Positions 28,091 to 35,608 of a DNA stretch of 64,000 nucleotides are shown piece after piece. The notes beneath the pieces were generated by a model, which was given only the letters and a program-made list of their open reading frames with translations, was not told where the DNA came from and ran no database searches. The stretch is from contig JAGSYV010000003.1 in NCBI GenBank assembly GCA_018262505.1, positions 43,721 to 107,720 of the forward strand, read 5' to 3'. Position 1 is the first letter of the stretch. Every line of letters starts with the position of its first letter. The position numbers were made by a program, and so were the translations under genes. The stretch is from Pseudomonadota bacterium (GTDB lineage: Bacteria > Pseudomonadota > Alphaproteobacteria > Rhizobiales > Pleomorphomonadaceae).

Positions 28091-28590
28091 TTCAGGCCCT
28101 CAAGGCAAAACTCTTCCTCACCCATTCGGGATGCATCACCATCGGTACGTCGATTGACGAGACCCTGCACCACCTTGCCGCCGGCTCGGTTGAAAGCCGT
28201 CAATGCGCGGCAAGCATCTGTATAGCGGGCTGAGCCGATCAGCCGTGCCGCTGTCGATTTGCAAATCGAGCGAACGCCGACATTGTAGGCCGCCGAAGTT
28301 GCCGCGGCTTGCAGGCTCACCGGGGCGCGGTCAAAGCCAACGACGCACCGGAGCAGCGGCTCGAAATAGTCCGGTCCGACCCGCGTCTTGAGTTTGGCGT
28401 CGCACTGGGCTTCGGTGTAGCGCTGGCCGGGGTTGACGCGCTCGGTTTCGCCGTAACAGACCGTCAGCACGCCGACGATGTCGCGATAGGGAACGGTCGA
28501 CATTCCCTCCCACGGCGCGATCAGGTAGGTGGAGGCGAGCGCTACTGCGCCGAGACCGGACGCCAAAGCGGCCTTAGCCCTCTTACTCAT
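28087..28590 (-). CDS. Phage endolysin, GH24 lysozyme with SAR-type N-terminus
   Basis: 167 residues. T4-lysozyme-type catalytic triad with exact family spacing: Glu28, Asp37, Thr43 (WEGMSTVPYRDIVGVLTVCY). The N-terminal 25 residues (ALASGLGAVALASTYLIAPW) are weakly hydrophobic and Ala/Gly-rich, as in signal-arrest-release endolysins that are exported by Sec and activated when released from the membrane. The conserved GLVNRRT motif is near the C-terminus. Cleaves peptidoglycan at the end of the lytic cycle. Confidence 0.92.
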   Translation of the reverse strand: MSKRAKAALASGLGAVALASTYLIAPWEGMSTVPYRDIVGVLTVCYGETERVNPGQRYTEAQCDAKLKTRVGPDYFEPLLRCVVGFDRAPVSLQAAATSAAYNVGVRSICKSTAARLIGSARYTDACRALTAFNRAGGKVVQGLVNRRTDGDASRMGEEEFCLEGLK

Positions 28591-28816
28591 CGTGAAATTC
28601 CTTTTGCAGAAGCACGCGGGCGGGGATGGCCGCGATCATCAGCGCGACACCGACCAGCCGGAGAGCGAGGCTCCAGATCGGCGGCAAATAGGCGATCTCA
28701 ACCGCCCATTGGGCGACCTCGGCCAGCACCAGCACGGCCGCGGCGAGATAGACGAGCCGCATCGACCAGGCGCGCGAAAGCACCCGGCGCCAATCGGCAA
28801 CGAGATGTACGGTCAT
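28583..28816 (-). CDS. Putative holin / small lysis membrane protein
   Basis: 77 residues with two membrane segments (LVYLAAAVLVLAEVAQWAV and LALRLVGVALMIAAIPA) and charged ends. It overlaps the endolysin start by eight bases and is the first gene of the lysis operon. Two-TM class II/III holins have this size. The HLVADWRRVLSRAWSMRLV N-terminus occurs in phage proteins next to endolysins, but the holin role is inferred from position and topology. Confidence 0.7.
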   Translation of the reverse strand: MTVHLVADWRRVLSRAWSMRLVYLAAAVLVLAEVAQWAVEIAYLPPIWSLALRLVGVALMIAAIPARVLLQKEFHDE

Positions 28817-28874
28817 AAAATCCTCATGATAAAGCCCGCAGTCAGGGGGCTATGGCATGTCCATTAAGCGTTCA

Positions 28875-28917
28875 CCGTGAAAGCCCCCCCATCGAAGCGG
28901 TGTAGGGTCTTTCACGG
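28875..28917. repeat. Inverted repeat upstream of lysis operon
   Basis: Perfect 9-bp arms CCGTGAAAG and CTTTCACGG separated by 25 bases that include a C7 run and GGG able to extend the stem. No T run follows on either side, so a regulatory hairpin is more likely than a simple terminator. Confidence 0.5.
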
Positions 28918-29103
28918 CGAAAAGCGCGTATACTTGATGTATTTGCGGACGTCTATAAAACAGTCAAGAACAGAATACCAATATAAATTTGTGATTATAT
29001 TTCAAATGTGCAATTGCAAACATGAAAAGAAATTAGCCATTGATTTTTACTTTAAACTAGTCTACTGATCCTGGCTGGAAATTCGAAGGCAGGAGTGTTT
29101 GTT

Positions 29104-29301
29104 ATGCATAAAGAAACGGATTTAAGGAAAAAATGGCTTAGGCGAGCTGGCGCGTCCCGAGCGGTCTATTCAATTCACAAAAGGAGATCTTATCAAAGCG
29201 CCATGCGTGTTGCTAAATATATGTATTCACTAGAGCGTTGGCTAATAGTGAATAAAGTTGCAGGATCTTCAAATATACAGCCGTATAGCGACTTAGATTA
29301 G
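29104..29301 (+). CDS. Candidate small basic protein (possible cargo gene)
   Basis: 65 codons. An AGGAG ribosome-binding site lies eight bases before ATG 29104. The product is very basic (KKWLRRAGASRAVYSIHKRR), with a Tyr/Ser-rich tail, and the codons are AT-rich, unlike both host and prophage. It runs opposite to the flanking late genes, as many morons do. No family is recognised and it could be a chance frame; AT-rich DNA makes a 65-codon frame less trivial than it would be in GC-rich DNA. Confidence 0.4.
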   Translation: MHKETDLRKKWLRRAGASRAVYSIHKRRSYQSAMRVAKYMYSLERWLIVNKVAGSSNIQPYSDLD

Positions 29302-29412
29302 TTAAATTTCAGAAACAAATACTTCACGACGCCAGGGCATGTACTTGGGTTCCTGCGCCGTAGCATACCCCTTGATGTACTCTGTGCTGCCGCTTCATAA
29401 TACGACATCGGA

Positions 29413-30438
29413 TTATCCTCCGTCGGATGATACGGTCGAGCCACTTCCGATCTTCGCCTCCACCGGGCAGGTATACCCATCCTTACCGAACCGGTGGGTC
29501 ACGCTCGAAAACGCGTAGACACGCCCGTCCAGCCCTGGCCGCACGTCCTTCAGAATGAACTTCCTGCCGGCCCGGAGAGCGGTGTCTCCGACCATGTCGA
29601 ATGACACCTGGCTATCACCAGCCTTGAGGCTGGCGGCCTTGGCCGTCGCTGCCTCTTCGGCTTCCTCAAGGCTGCCGAAAGGTTCGACAATGCGATACGT
29701 TCCCGATGCCGAGGCATCTGCATCGACTTCCACCTCGACGCGGCGCGCCTTCTCGTCATTCTGCCAATAGGCAACGACCTTGGCGTAGGCGCCGCGCGAC
29801 GCGTCCTGAAAGCTGAAGCTGTTTTTGACGATCATCGATGGCGTGATGACAAGCGTCCCAAGATCGGCGCCAGACACGGCTGTGCCTTGCCCTTTTTCGG
29901 CGAGGATCAGCTTGCCATCCTTCACCGAAAACAGGCCGCCATGGCGTCGTGCCAACCGCTCGACAAAGTGGAGTGGGCCTTCATCGAGCTGGCCGATCCA
30001 GGGATAGACAAAGGCACCGATCCGCTCCGATACGCGAGCCTCGAGGCCAGCGTCGGCGGCGACATCCTGGACGATCTCTTTGACAGTCTTGTTGTCCCAG
30101 TGTCGCTCCACCCGCGTCTTCTGCGGACCAGCCTTAAGGTCGGCGGCCTTGCCCGAGATGGACAGGCTGTACGGCAGGCACCGGCCGGACACGTCATCGA
30201 TCACGTAGCGCCCGAAATTGCGTTCACTGCCAACCGTGTCTCGATAGCCGATGATCGGCACCACCACGGCACCCTTCCGAGGCATGGCGAGGAAGACGGG
30301 CGGGCCGTCCAACAGATCGGCACGAAAAGTGTCGGATTTGGCGCCGTCGACATCGGTAATCTCCATGGAGATCAATCGCTCGAAGAAGGCGCCGGCCACC
30401 GGGTTTCCGCCGACCGTGAGATTGACGTAAGGGTGCAT
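29413..30438 (-). CDS. Phage tail protein D (P2 gpD-like, late control/baseplate hub)
   Basis: 341 residues. P2 gpD-type baseplate hub protein: VNLTVGGNPVAGAFFERLIS at the N-terminus, DVSGRCLPYSLSISGKAADL, the HWDNKTVKEIVQDVAADAGL helical segment and QLDEGPLHFVERLARRHGG. It follows gpX by one base, as in P2-like phages. It forms the central hub that holds the spike and attaches to the tail tube. Confidence 0.94.
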   Translation of the reverse strand: MHPYVNLTVGGNPVAGAFFERLISMEITDVDGAKSDTFRADLLDGPPVFLAMPRKGAVVVPIIGYRDTVGSERNFGRYVIDDVSGRCLPYSLSISGKAADLKAGPQKTRVERHWDNKTVKEIVQDVAADAGLEARVSERIGAFVYPWIGQLDEGPLHFVERLARRHGGLFSVKDGKLILAEKGQGTAVSGADLGTLVITPSMIVKNSFSFQDASRGAYAKVVAYWQNDEKARRVEVEVDADASASGTYRIVEPFGSLEEAEEAATAKAASLKAGDSQVSFDMVGDTALRAGRKFILKDVRPGLDGRVYAFSSVTHRFGKDGYTCPVEAKIGSGSTVSSDGG

Positions 30439-30439
30439 G

Positions 30440-30655
30440 TCAGTCCCACAGGCTCACTGTTGTGGTGGCAGTCTCTTTCGCCAGGTCGAGATCGGGCAGG
30501 ATCACCGTCGTGCCGAACGGGAGCACGGCACCGACGTCGGCAATGCCAGGGTTGGCCCCAAATACCGCTTCGGCCGCGCCGGACGTTCGGCCATAGTGCC
30601 GCCAGCAGATAAGGTCGACGGTGTCGCCCTGCCGTGATTGAACAGTTTTGGTCAT
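30440..30655 (-). CDS. Phage tail protein X (P2 gpX-like)
   Basis: 71 residues with a single LysM-like fold: SRQGDTVDLICWRHYGRTSG, then FGANPGIADVGAVLPFG and TVILPDL. Baseplate component always located between U and D in P2-like phages, as here. It helps anchor the hub and may bind peptidoglycan. Confidence 0.93.
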   Translation of the reverse strand: MTKTVQSRQGDTVDLICWRHYGRTSGAAEAVFGANPGIADVGAVLPFGTTVILPDLDLAKETATTTVSLWD

Positions 30656-30659
30656 GGCA

Positions 30660-31109
30660 TCACCCGAATAGGCTGAGCAGGCTACCGATCAGCGTTTGCA
30701 TCGTGGCCTGGCTTCCGCCGTAGCGCTTGAGTTCGATTGAATAAGCGTTGCGTCGCGGCGAACCGTTCCGGTCGATGAAGCTGCGATCTTCGCCGATGCC
30801 TTGGATGGTGAAATACCCATGGATCTGTCCATCGTCCGCTGTTCCGGAGACGAACATCAGCTTTTCACCGGATAGCGCCGAGGCTGTCAGGCCGCTCAAC
30901 GACGCCTGTCCACCGTATGCGACCGGGAACAGCACGCCGCTGATCGTCACTTGATCCGATTTCGGCCCAATCCATTGCTGCGCATCGAAAGCCTGTGCCA
31001 CCTCGATCGTTGCCCAGGGCGTATCCAGTTGTCGGCGCAGCCCGTCGAAGCCAAAGCCATGCGCCTCGAAGGCATAGCCGCCGAGCATCATCACCACTGG
31101 TCCCGACAT
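30660..31109 (-). CDS. Phage tail protein U (P2 gpU-like)
   Basis: 149 residues from ATG 31109, which has a GAGGGGAAA ribosome-binding site; an upstream start at 31154 would run into the divergent toxin promoter. Family blocks: MMLGGYAFEAHGFGFDGLRR, RRNAYSIELKRYGGS and the short C-terminal LIGSLLSLFG. A baseplate/tail-tip protein that interacts with the tape measure. The toxin-antitoxin pair separates it from the tape-measure gene. Confidence 0.92.
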   Translation of the reverse strand: MSGPVVMMLGGYAFEAHGFGFDGLRRQLDTPWATIEVAQAFDAQQWIGPKSDQVTISGVLFPVAYGGQASLSGLTASALSGEKLMFVSGTADDGQIHGYFTIQGIGEDRSFIDRNGSPRRNAYSIELKRYGGSQATMQTLIGSLLSLFG

Positions 31110-31127
31110 GGTTTCCCCTCGCAAAAT

Positions 31128-31170
31128 ATCGCTTACAGCGATTGACATGTTCATCGCTATTTGCGATATT
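31128..31170 (+). promoter_or_regulatory. Toxin-antitoxin promoter with two identical operators
   Basis: A -35 TTGACA (31142-31147) and -10 GATATT (31165-31170) with 17-base spacing. Two inverted repeats of the same design, ATCGC-N5-GCGAT, cover them: 31128-31142 overlaps the -35 start and 31153-31167 overlaps the -10. Centres are 25 bases apart. A third partial copy (ATCGCTTACAGC) lies in the first toxin codons. Fits autorepression by the downstream HTH antitoxin. Confidence 0.78.
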
Positions 31171-31176
31171 CAATTC

Positions 31177-31431
31177 ATGAAAACGATCGCTTACAGCAAG
31201 GACGCGTTGAAGACCCTGCGGCGGATGCCCGCCAACACGGTGTCAACCATCCGCGCGAAGATTGCCCAATACGCCGCCGACCCGGCCTCGCTTGCCAACA
31301 ATGTCAAGTCGCTGGTCGGTATGCCCGGCATCCTCCGGCTGCGCGTTGGCGACTGGCGTGTGCTGTTTTCCGAAGAGGGCGAAGTGATCGCCATCATCAA
31401 GATCGCCCCTCGTGGCGGCGTCTACGAATGA
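31177..31431 (+). CDS. RelE/ParE-superfamily toxin
   Basis: 84 residues, ATG 31177. Typical RelE/HigB-like fold: SKDALKTLRRMPANTVSTIR, an internal LVGMPGILRLRVGDWRVLF and the C-terminal IIKIAPRGGVYE. Such toxins usually cleave mRNA in the ribosome or, in ParE, poison gyrase. The toxin gene precedes the antitoxin, as in higBA. The pair is inserted between tail genes U and T on the opposite strand, i.e. it is prophage cargo that can be expressed in the lysogen. Confidence 0.9.
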   Translation: MKTIAYSKDALKTLRRMPANTVSTIRAKIAQYAADPASLANNVKSLVGMPGILRLRVGDWRVLFSEEGEVIAIIKIAPRGGVYE

Positions 31432-31439
31432 GGTTCGAC

Positions 31440-31811
31440 ATGAACGCGCAATTTCTCACCACCCCTTCCGGCGAGCGCATGGTCGTCATCCCCGAAGCGG
31501 ACTATGAGCGGCTCGTTTCCACCGCCGAGGATGCGGCGGACCGGGCCGCCGTTGCGGATTTCCGCCATCGGCTCGCGGCCGGCGAGGAAGAGCTTGTGCC
31601 GGACGAGATCGCCGGCCGTTTGCTTTCCGGTGACAACCCCGTCCGGGTCTGGCGCGAACATCGCGGCTTGACGATTTCCGCCCTGGCGGCCCAAGCGGGT
31701 ATCGGCCAGCCCTATCTGTCGGAGATCGAGACCGGCAAGAAAGAAGGCGGCATCGGCACCATGAAGAAGCTAGCCGCCGCTCTCGGCGTCGCAATCGACG
31801 ATCTGGTCTGA
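31440..31811 (+). CDS. XRE-family antitoxin
   Basis: 123 residues. ATG 31440 has a GAGG ribosome-binding site; ATG 31428, overlapping the toxin stop, is an alternative. The N-terminal MNAQFLTTPSGERMVVIPEA segment resembles toxin-binding extensions, followed by a HTH_3 domain (RGLTISALAAQAGIGQPYLS, EIETGKKEGGIGTMKKLAAA). It would neutralise the toxin and repress the shared promoter through the ATCGC-N5-GCGAT operators. Confidence 0.9.
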   Translation: MNAQFLTTPSGERMVVIPEADYERLVSTAEDAADRAAVADFRHRLAAGEEELVPDEIAGRLLSGDNPVRVWREHRGLTISALAAQAGIGQPYLSEIETGKKEGGIGTMKKLAAALGVAIDDLV

Positions 31812-31830
31812 GTTCGGCACACCCTGGGCG

Positions 31831-34215
31831 CTAGACCGTCCCGTCAGCAAAGGTGCCATCGAGGGCGTCACGGATGCGCTGGCCAAGGTCCTCAGCAACG
31901 TCCCGTATCGATCGGCCATCGCTCACCATGCCCAGATTGATGGTGATGCCGCCGACATGGATGGTGCGCCCGCCGCCGCCACTGGTGGCTTGTCGGTAGC
32001 TGCTGTTCGGGCTGATGGTGCCATCGGCGCCTGGCGTGAACAGTTCGGTGCCGCGCTCGCCCACCTTGTAGATTTTCCCGAATTCAACAGGGCCGCCAGC
32101 CGCGCGCGCGCCAGCTACCGGCATCGAGGTGGCTGCCGGCGCCGCCGTGCCAACCATTCCGAACGAGATCTTATTGGCAAGCGACGAAGCACTCGTCGCT
32201 AGGCCATCGATCTTGGCTGAGAACCAGCCGAGCATGGCGTCGATCTGCGCTTTGAGGCCATCCCAAAGACCGGTGACGAGGGCGGCGCCGGCATCGTACA
32301 TCCGCCCGGCCAACGCCATGACGCGGTCCGGCAGCCCGGTGACGAGATCGATGGTGTTGGTGACGAAGCTGGTCGCGGCGTTGACCCATCCGGCAACGGC
32401 CTTGCCGGCGAGCTCGCCCCAGGCTTTCCACTTCTCGCCACTGGCATCGATCGGCCCGAGCCAGCTGGCCACCTTGTCATAAAGCCGGCCCGCGGCATCG
32501 ACGACCGGCTGGATTACCCCCTTGGCCGGCCCGAGCGCGGCCATGAAAGCTTCTCCGAACGACCCGAGGAAGGTTACGATGCCGGAAAGGTTGTTGTAGA
32601 GCCAAACGCCGGCCGCTGCGATGGCGGCGATGGCCGCTGCCGCGACGAGACCGATGCCAGAAAACGCCAACATGGAGCCGACCAGGCGCATAGCGATGCC
32701 GCCAACCGAGACGAGGCTTCGGCCGAGCGTCGCGAACGTGCCCGCAAGAAAGCCAGCAGCCGAGCCTCCAGACCTAAGAGCAGTGGCGCCGAAGCGGAAG
32801 CGCATCGCCGCGATCTGCACCACACCGGCCAAGCCCGAGAGTGCGCGTCCGAAGGGGGCCAGTCCAATGGTGCCGGCGAAGATCGCCGCCCGGCCAACAG
32901 AGCGAACAGCCACTGCCGAGGCCAGAGCCGCGACCTTAAGCGAGGTCACGGCATACCCAGCCGCGAATGCTGCGATGCGGAAGCCGACCAGAGCCGCGCT
33001 GGCGAGTACGATATTCCGGGTGAGTTCCGGGTGTGCGGCGACGAAATCACTGAGAACACCCACCAGCGGGCCGATGGTATCGATCGCCCCCGAAAGCGCC
33101 GGGATCAATGCGTCACCGACGGTCACGGCAAGGCCGTTCATCTTGTTCTGGAACAGCTGCAGCTTGTTGGCGAAGGTTGCCGCCCTAGCAGCATACTCGG
33201 CATTGGCCGAGCCGGCATAGGACGTCTCGCTCGCCACCATCCCTAGCGACTTCTTGAGAAGGTCGAGGTTGGAGATGAGCGGCATCAGCGCGCGTGCTTC
33301 GTCGCCGAACAACTGAGAGGCGACGGCCGACTGCTGATACTTCGGCAGCTTGTTGATCGCTTCGAGCACATTGACGGTGGTGCCGACAGCATCCTTCTGC
33401 ATTGCCTTCGCGACTTTGGTCGCGTCGAGGCCGAGCGCTTTGAAGGCGGTCCGCTGCGCCTTCGTCGCCGCGCCGCCCTTGGCAAGCGCCTTGCCCATGT
33501 TGCGGAAGCTGGTCGCCGCCACCTCCGCTTCGGCGCCGGCCGACAGCATCGCCGAACCGAAGGCCGAGGTCTGCACGGCCGTGAAGCCGAACATCTTGCC
33601 ATCCGAACCGGTACGGCGGAAAAACTCCAGGATATCGGCTGCAGACGATGCCTGGCTGTTCGATAGATAATTCATGGCATCTGCCAACTTGCCAACATCA
33701 TCGACCGAGAGGCTCAACGCCGTCATCATCTTGGCGAGGCTGTCGCCGGCCGTATCGGCCGAAATGTCGAAGGCGACGCCCACCTTGGCGGCGAGCTCGG
33801 TGAACTTCAGAAGATCCTTGTTGGCAATGCCGGACTGGCCGGCGGCGGCGACGATCTTCGTGAGGGCATCGGCCGCCATCGGAATGCGCGTCGACATCAT
33901 CAGCACGTCGGCCTTGAACTTCAGGAACGACCCCGGCGTCTCGAAATTCACCACCTTTTTCACGTCGGCCATGGCGCTTTCGAAATCCATGGCTGCCTTG
34001 ACCGGTGCCGCCAGTGCGCGTGCCGCCGCGTAGCCCGCAGCCGCCACTCCGAGCATGTTGCTGTGATAGCCGGCGAGCTTTGTCCGCGAGGACGCAAGCG
34101 AGGTGTCGAGTGATCGCGATGCGCCGGCAAGGCTCTTCATGGCGCGCCCGACCATGCCCGAGGGGCCGGTGAACTTGTCCAGAAGGCTAACGACGAGTGT
34201 CGATGCGAGCTTCAT
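31831..34215 (-). CDS. Phage tail tape measure protein (P2 gpT-like)
   Basis: 794 residues. The N-terminal TP901-type tape-measure domain is clear (ESAMADVKKVVNFETPGSFL; AAAGQSGIANKDLLKFTELA; FRRTGSDGKMFGFTAVQTSA; QLFGDEARALMPLISN). The middle has long Ala-rich hydrophobic helices (GIGLVAAAAIAAIAAAGVWL) that could enter the host membrane. It sets tail length; at about 0.15 nm per residue this would give a tail in the 110-120 nm range. Position after E/E' and before U is standard. Confidence 0.94.
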   Translation of the reverse strand: MKLASTLVVSLLDKFTGPSGMVGRAMKSLAGASRSLDTSLASSRTKLAGYHSNMLGVAAAGYAAARALAAPVKAAMDFESAMADVKKVVNFETPGSFLKFKADVLMMSTRIPMAADALTKIVAAAGQSGIANKDLLKFTELAAKVGVAFDISADTAGDSLAKMMTALSLSVDDVGKLADAMNYLSNSQASSAADILEFFRRTGSDGKMFGFTAVQTSAFGSAMLSAGAEAEVAATSFRNMGKALAKGGAATKAQRTAFKALGLDATKVAKAMQKDAVGTTVNVLEAINKLPKYQQSAVASQLFGDEARALMPLISNLDLLKKSLGMVASETSYAGSANAEYAARAATFANKLQLFQNKMNGLAVTVGDALIPALSGAIDTIGPLVGVLSDFVAAHPELTRNIVLASAALVGFRIAAFAAGYAVTSLKVAALASAVAVRSVGRAAIFAGTIGLAPFGRALSGLAGVVQIAAMRFRFGATALRSGGSAAGFLAGTFATLGRSLVSVGGIAMRLVGSMLAFSGIGLVAAAAIAAIAAAGVWLYNNLSGIVTFLGSFGEAFMAALGPAKGVIQPVVDAAGRLYDKVASWLGPIDASGEKWKAWGELAGKAVAGWVNAATSFVTNTIDLVTGLPDRVMALAGRMYDAGAALVTGLWDGLKAQIDAMLGWFSAKIDGLATSASSLANKISFGMVGTAAPAATSMPVAGARAAGGPVEFGKIYKVGERGTELFTPGADGTISPNSSYRQATSGGGGRTIHVGGITINLGMVSDGRSIRDVAEDLGQRIRDALDGTFADGTV

Positions 34216-34306
34216 TCGACGTCCTTTTGCCTCCCTTTCGCTGCCTTGACGGCAAAAGGGCGGATGCTATCGTTCGATCAGAAGTTGCTTTTCGAAAGGG
34301 CGAACC

Positions 34307-34660
34307 ATGTTTATGAACGCGCCGGCATCACGCCACATAAAGCCGTTTGCGGTCATTGCTTGGATCGGTGTCTTTTCAGCGAGCGTCGGAGCGGCTGCCG
34401 CGAAGGATAGTACCGATGTAGCGCACGCTCTTGGCCAGGTCCTAGCCGCGGAAGAAGCATGCGGCTTTTCCTACGACCAGGCGGCTATCGAGGCCTTTAT
34501 CGACAAGAATGTCGAGGCGAACGACATGGAGTTCACCGGCACTCTGGCGTTACTCACCGGCGGTTCAGAATACGAGCTCAAACAAATGAGTGCGTCTCAG
34601 AAAACGGCTCACTGTCGCCAAGTTGGCCGTGTCGCTAAGTCCTACGGCTTCACGCACTAG
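34307..34660 (+). CDS. Small secreted cargo protein inside tail operon
   Basis: 117 residues on the plus strand, opposite to the tail genes. An AAGGG ribosome-binding site precedes ATG 34307. A signal peptide (AVIAWIGVFSASVGAAAA) should be cleaved near residue 33. The mature part is acidic and helical with two cysteines (EEACGFSYD, TAHCRQVG) that may pair. The gene ends exactly where the E' frame ends on the other strand. It is a likely moron expressed from the lysogen; the family is not recognised. Confidence 0.7.
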   Translation: MFMNAPASRHIKPFAVIAWIGVFSASVGAAAAKDSTDVAHALGQVLAAEEACGFSYDQAAIEAFIDKNVEANDMEFTGTLALLTGGSEYELKQMSASQKTAHCRQVGRVAKSYGFTH

Positions 34661-35079
34661 TTAGTGCGCCTGGCGCTTCGCCTCAACCAGCCGGCAGGCA
34701 GCGTCGAAATAGCGGGTGGCCTTGCTGACCGCGAAGCGCTCGACCTCTGGAATGGGGGTCGAGCACTCCGCCGCGATCAGCACGATTTTTTCAGTCCACC
34801 CGCTCAGGCGTTTCCCGATGTGCCTTTCACGATCGGCGTCACGATCTCATTGAGGGCATTGAAATCCACCGGTTTGATCTTCTTCGCCGTGGTGTAGGGA
34901 ATGCCCGCAAGCGCAGCGATCAGGGCAATCGTTTTATGGAAATCGCCTTCGACGGCGTCCGTGGCGGCGAGGTCGCCGCAATCGGGATCGTCGTTGATTT
35001 CGAGCTGTGTGATCAGCTCTTCGCTTTCACCCTGGGCGATCTTGATCGGGCGCTTTAGCGTGTACGGGATGCTAGTCAT
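34661..35079 (-). CDS. gpE-E' fusion made by -1 ribosomal frameshifting
   Basis: The tail-chaperone frame contains the slippery heptamer G_GGA_AAC (minus strand 34816-34810), in phase, two codons before the gpE stop. A -1 slip yields 90 residues of gpE followed by 49 from the E' frame (RLSGWTEKIVLIAAE ... ARQAH-type ending, stop at 34661), 139 in total. P2 E/E', lambda G/GT and Mu gp41/42 use the same strategy to make tail-assembly chaperones in two forms just upstream of the tape measure. Confidence 0.82.
34804..35079 (-). CDS. Phage tail assembly chaperone gpE
   Basis: 91 residues. ATG 35079 has a good AGGAAAG site. Blocks MTSIPYTLKRPIKIAQGESE, TDAVEGDFHKTIALIAALAG and LNEIVTPIVKGTSGNA match the gpE/Mu gp41-type tail assembly protein family. 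It is located between the tube gene FII and the tape measure, as expected. Most ribosomes should stop at 34804; a fraction shift into E'. Confidence 0.9.
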   Translation of the reverse strand: MTSIPYTLKRPIKIAQGESEELITQLEINDDPDCGDLAATDAVEGDFHKTIALIAALAGIPYTTAKKIKPVDFNALNEIVTPIVKGTSGNA

Positions 35080-35090
35080 AGTCTTTCCTT

Positions 35091-35597
35091 TCAGAGCAGC
35101 AGAGCGCTGCGAACCGAGCTTTCCGTGCTCGTGCCGCCGACGATCACGTCGAAGTCGTCGATCTCGAGGATGGGATCGCCGTCCACCTCGAGCTTGTAGC
35201 GATTGACCGAACACTGAAGGTCGTTTTCGCTCACCTCGCCTGGCTTCCAAGTGCCGCCATTGGCGGTCTTGAGGCGGCCGTACATGGTGAGCACGGCGCT
35301 GTGCATCGTGCCGTCCTCGTCTGCGAGAGCGCCGGTCACCAGGAATTGCTTCTCGGTGCCGGGGGCGAGGCCGAACAGCTTCATGATCTGCGGGTCGAAG
35401 CCGGGCATCTTGAAGCCGAATTCCAGCTTCTCGTAGCCGAGCGATACCTCGCGCGGCTTCACCATGCCGGCGTTTCGCATCTCTTCCATCTTCTCCGTCG
35501 GCACGGGGATGGTGATGTCGCCGATCTGGCCGATCTTCGATTCCTTGTCGGCCCAGAGCATGCAGTTGCGGAGAAGAAAGGACGGAAGGTTGCTCAT
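35091..35597 (-). CDS. Phage major tail tube protein (P2 FII-like)
   Basis: 168 residues. Contractile-tail tube protein: FLLRNCMLWADKESKIGQIG, then EEMRNAGMVKPREVSLGYEK and FDPQIMKLFGLAPGTEKQF. It polymerises into the inner tube around the tape measure. Directly follows the sheath gene. Confidence 0.94.
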   Translation of the reverse strand: MSNLPSFLLRNCMLWADKESKIGQIGDITIPVPTEKMEEMRNAGMVKPREVSLGYEKLEFGFKMPGFDPQIMKLFGLAPGTEKQFLVTGALADEDGTMHSAVLTMYGRLKTANGGTWKPGEVSENDLQCSVNRYKLEVDGDPILEIDDFDVIVGGTSTESSVRSALLL

Positions 35598-35608
35598 GTT
35601 GGGCCTCC

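Larger units (their letters stand above)
28817..29412. other. AT-rich interval between tail gene D and lysis operon
   Basis: 596 bases, markedly AT-rich from about 28920 to 29300 against GC-rich surroundings. It holds a hairpin (9-bp arms CCGTGAAAG/CTTTCACGG, 28875-28917), a candidate small plus-strand gene (29104-29301), and on the minus strand a short frame starting at ATG 29408 behind GGAGG that reads MSYYEAAAQ and ends at 29298. Looks like an insertion point for cargo DNA. Confidence 0.5.

Noticed and set aside
28877..29068. 63-codon plus-strand frame in the AT-rich island
   Set aside because: No ribosome-binding site, it starts inside a hairpin arm, and the translation is low-complexity; the frame at 29104 is the better candidate.
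34145..34154. 10-base match (GCCCGACCAT) to the end of tRNA-Pro inside the tape-measure gene
   Set aside because: Too short for an attachment site and lies in the middle of an essential phage gene.
34664..34897. 77-codon plus-strand frame opposite gpE/E'
   Set aside because: The minus strand has a chaperone frameshift product that explains the region; no RBS on the plus strand.
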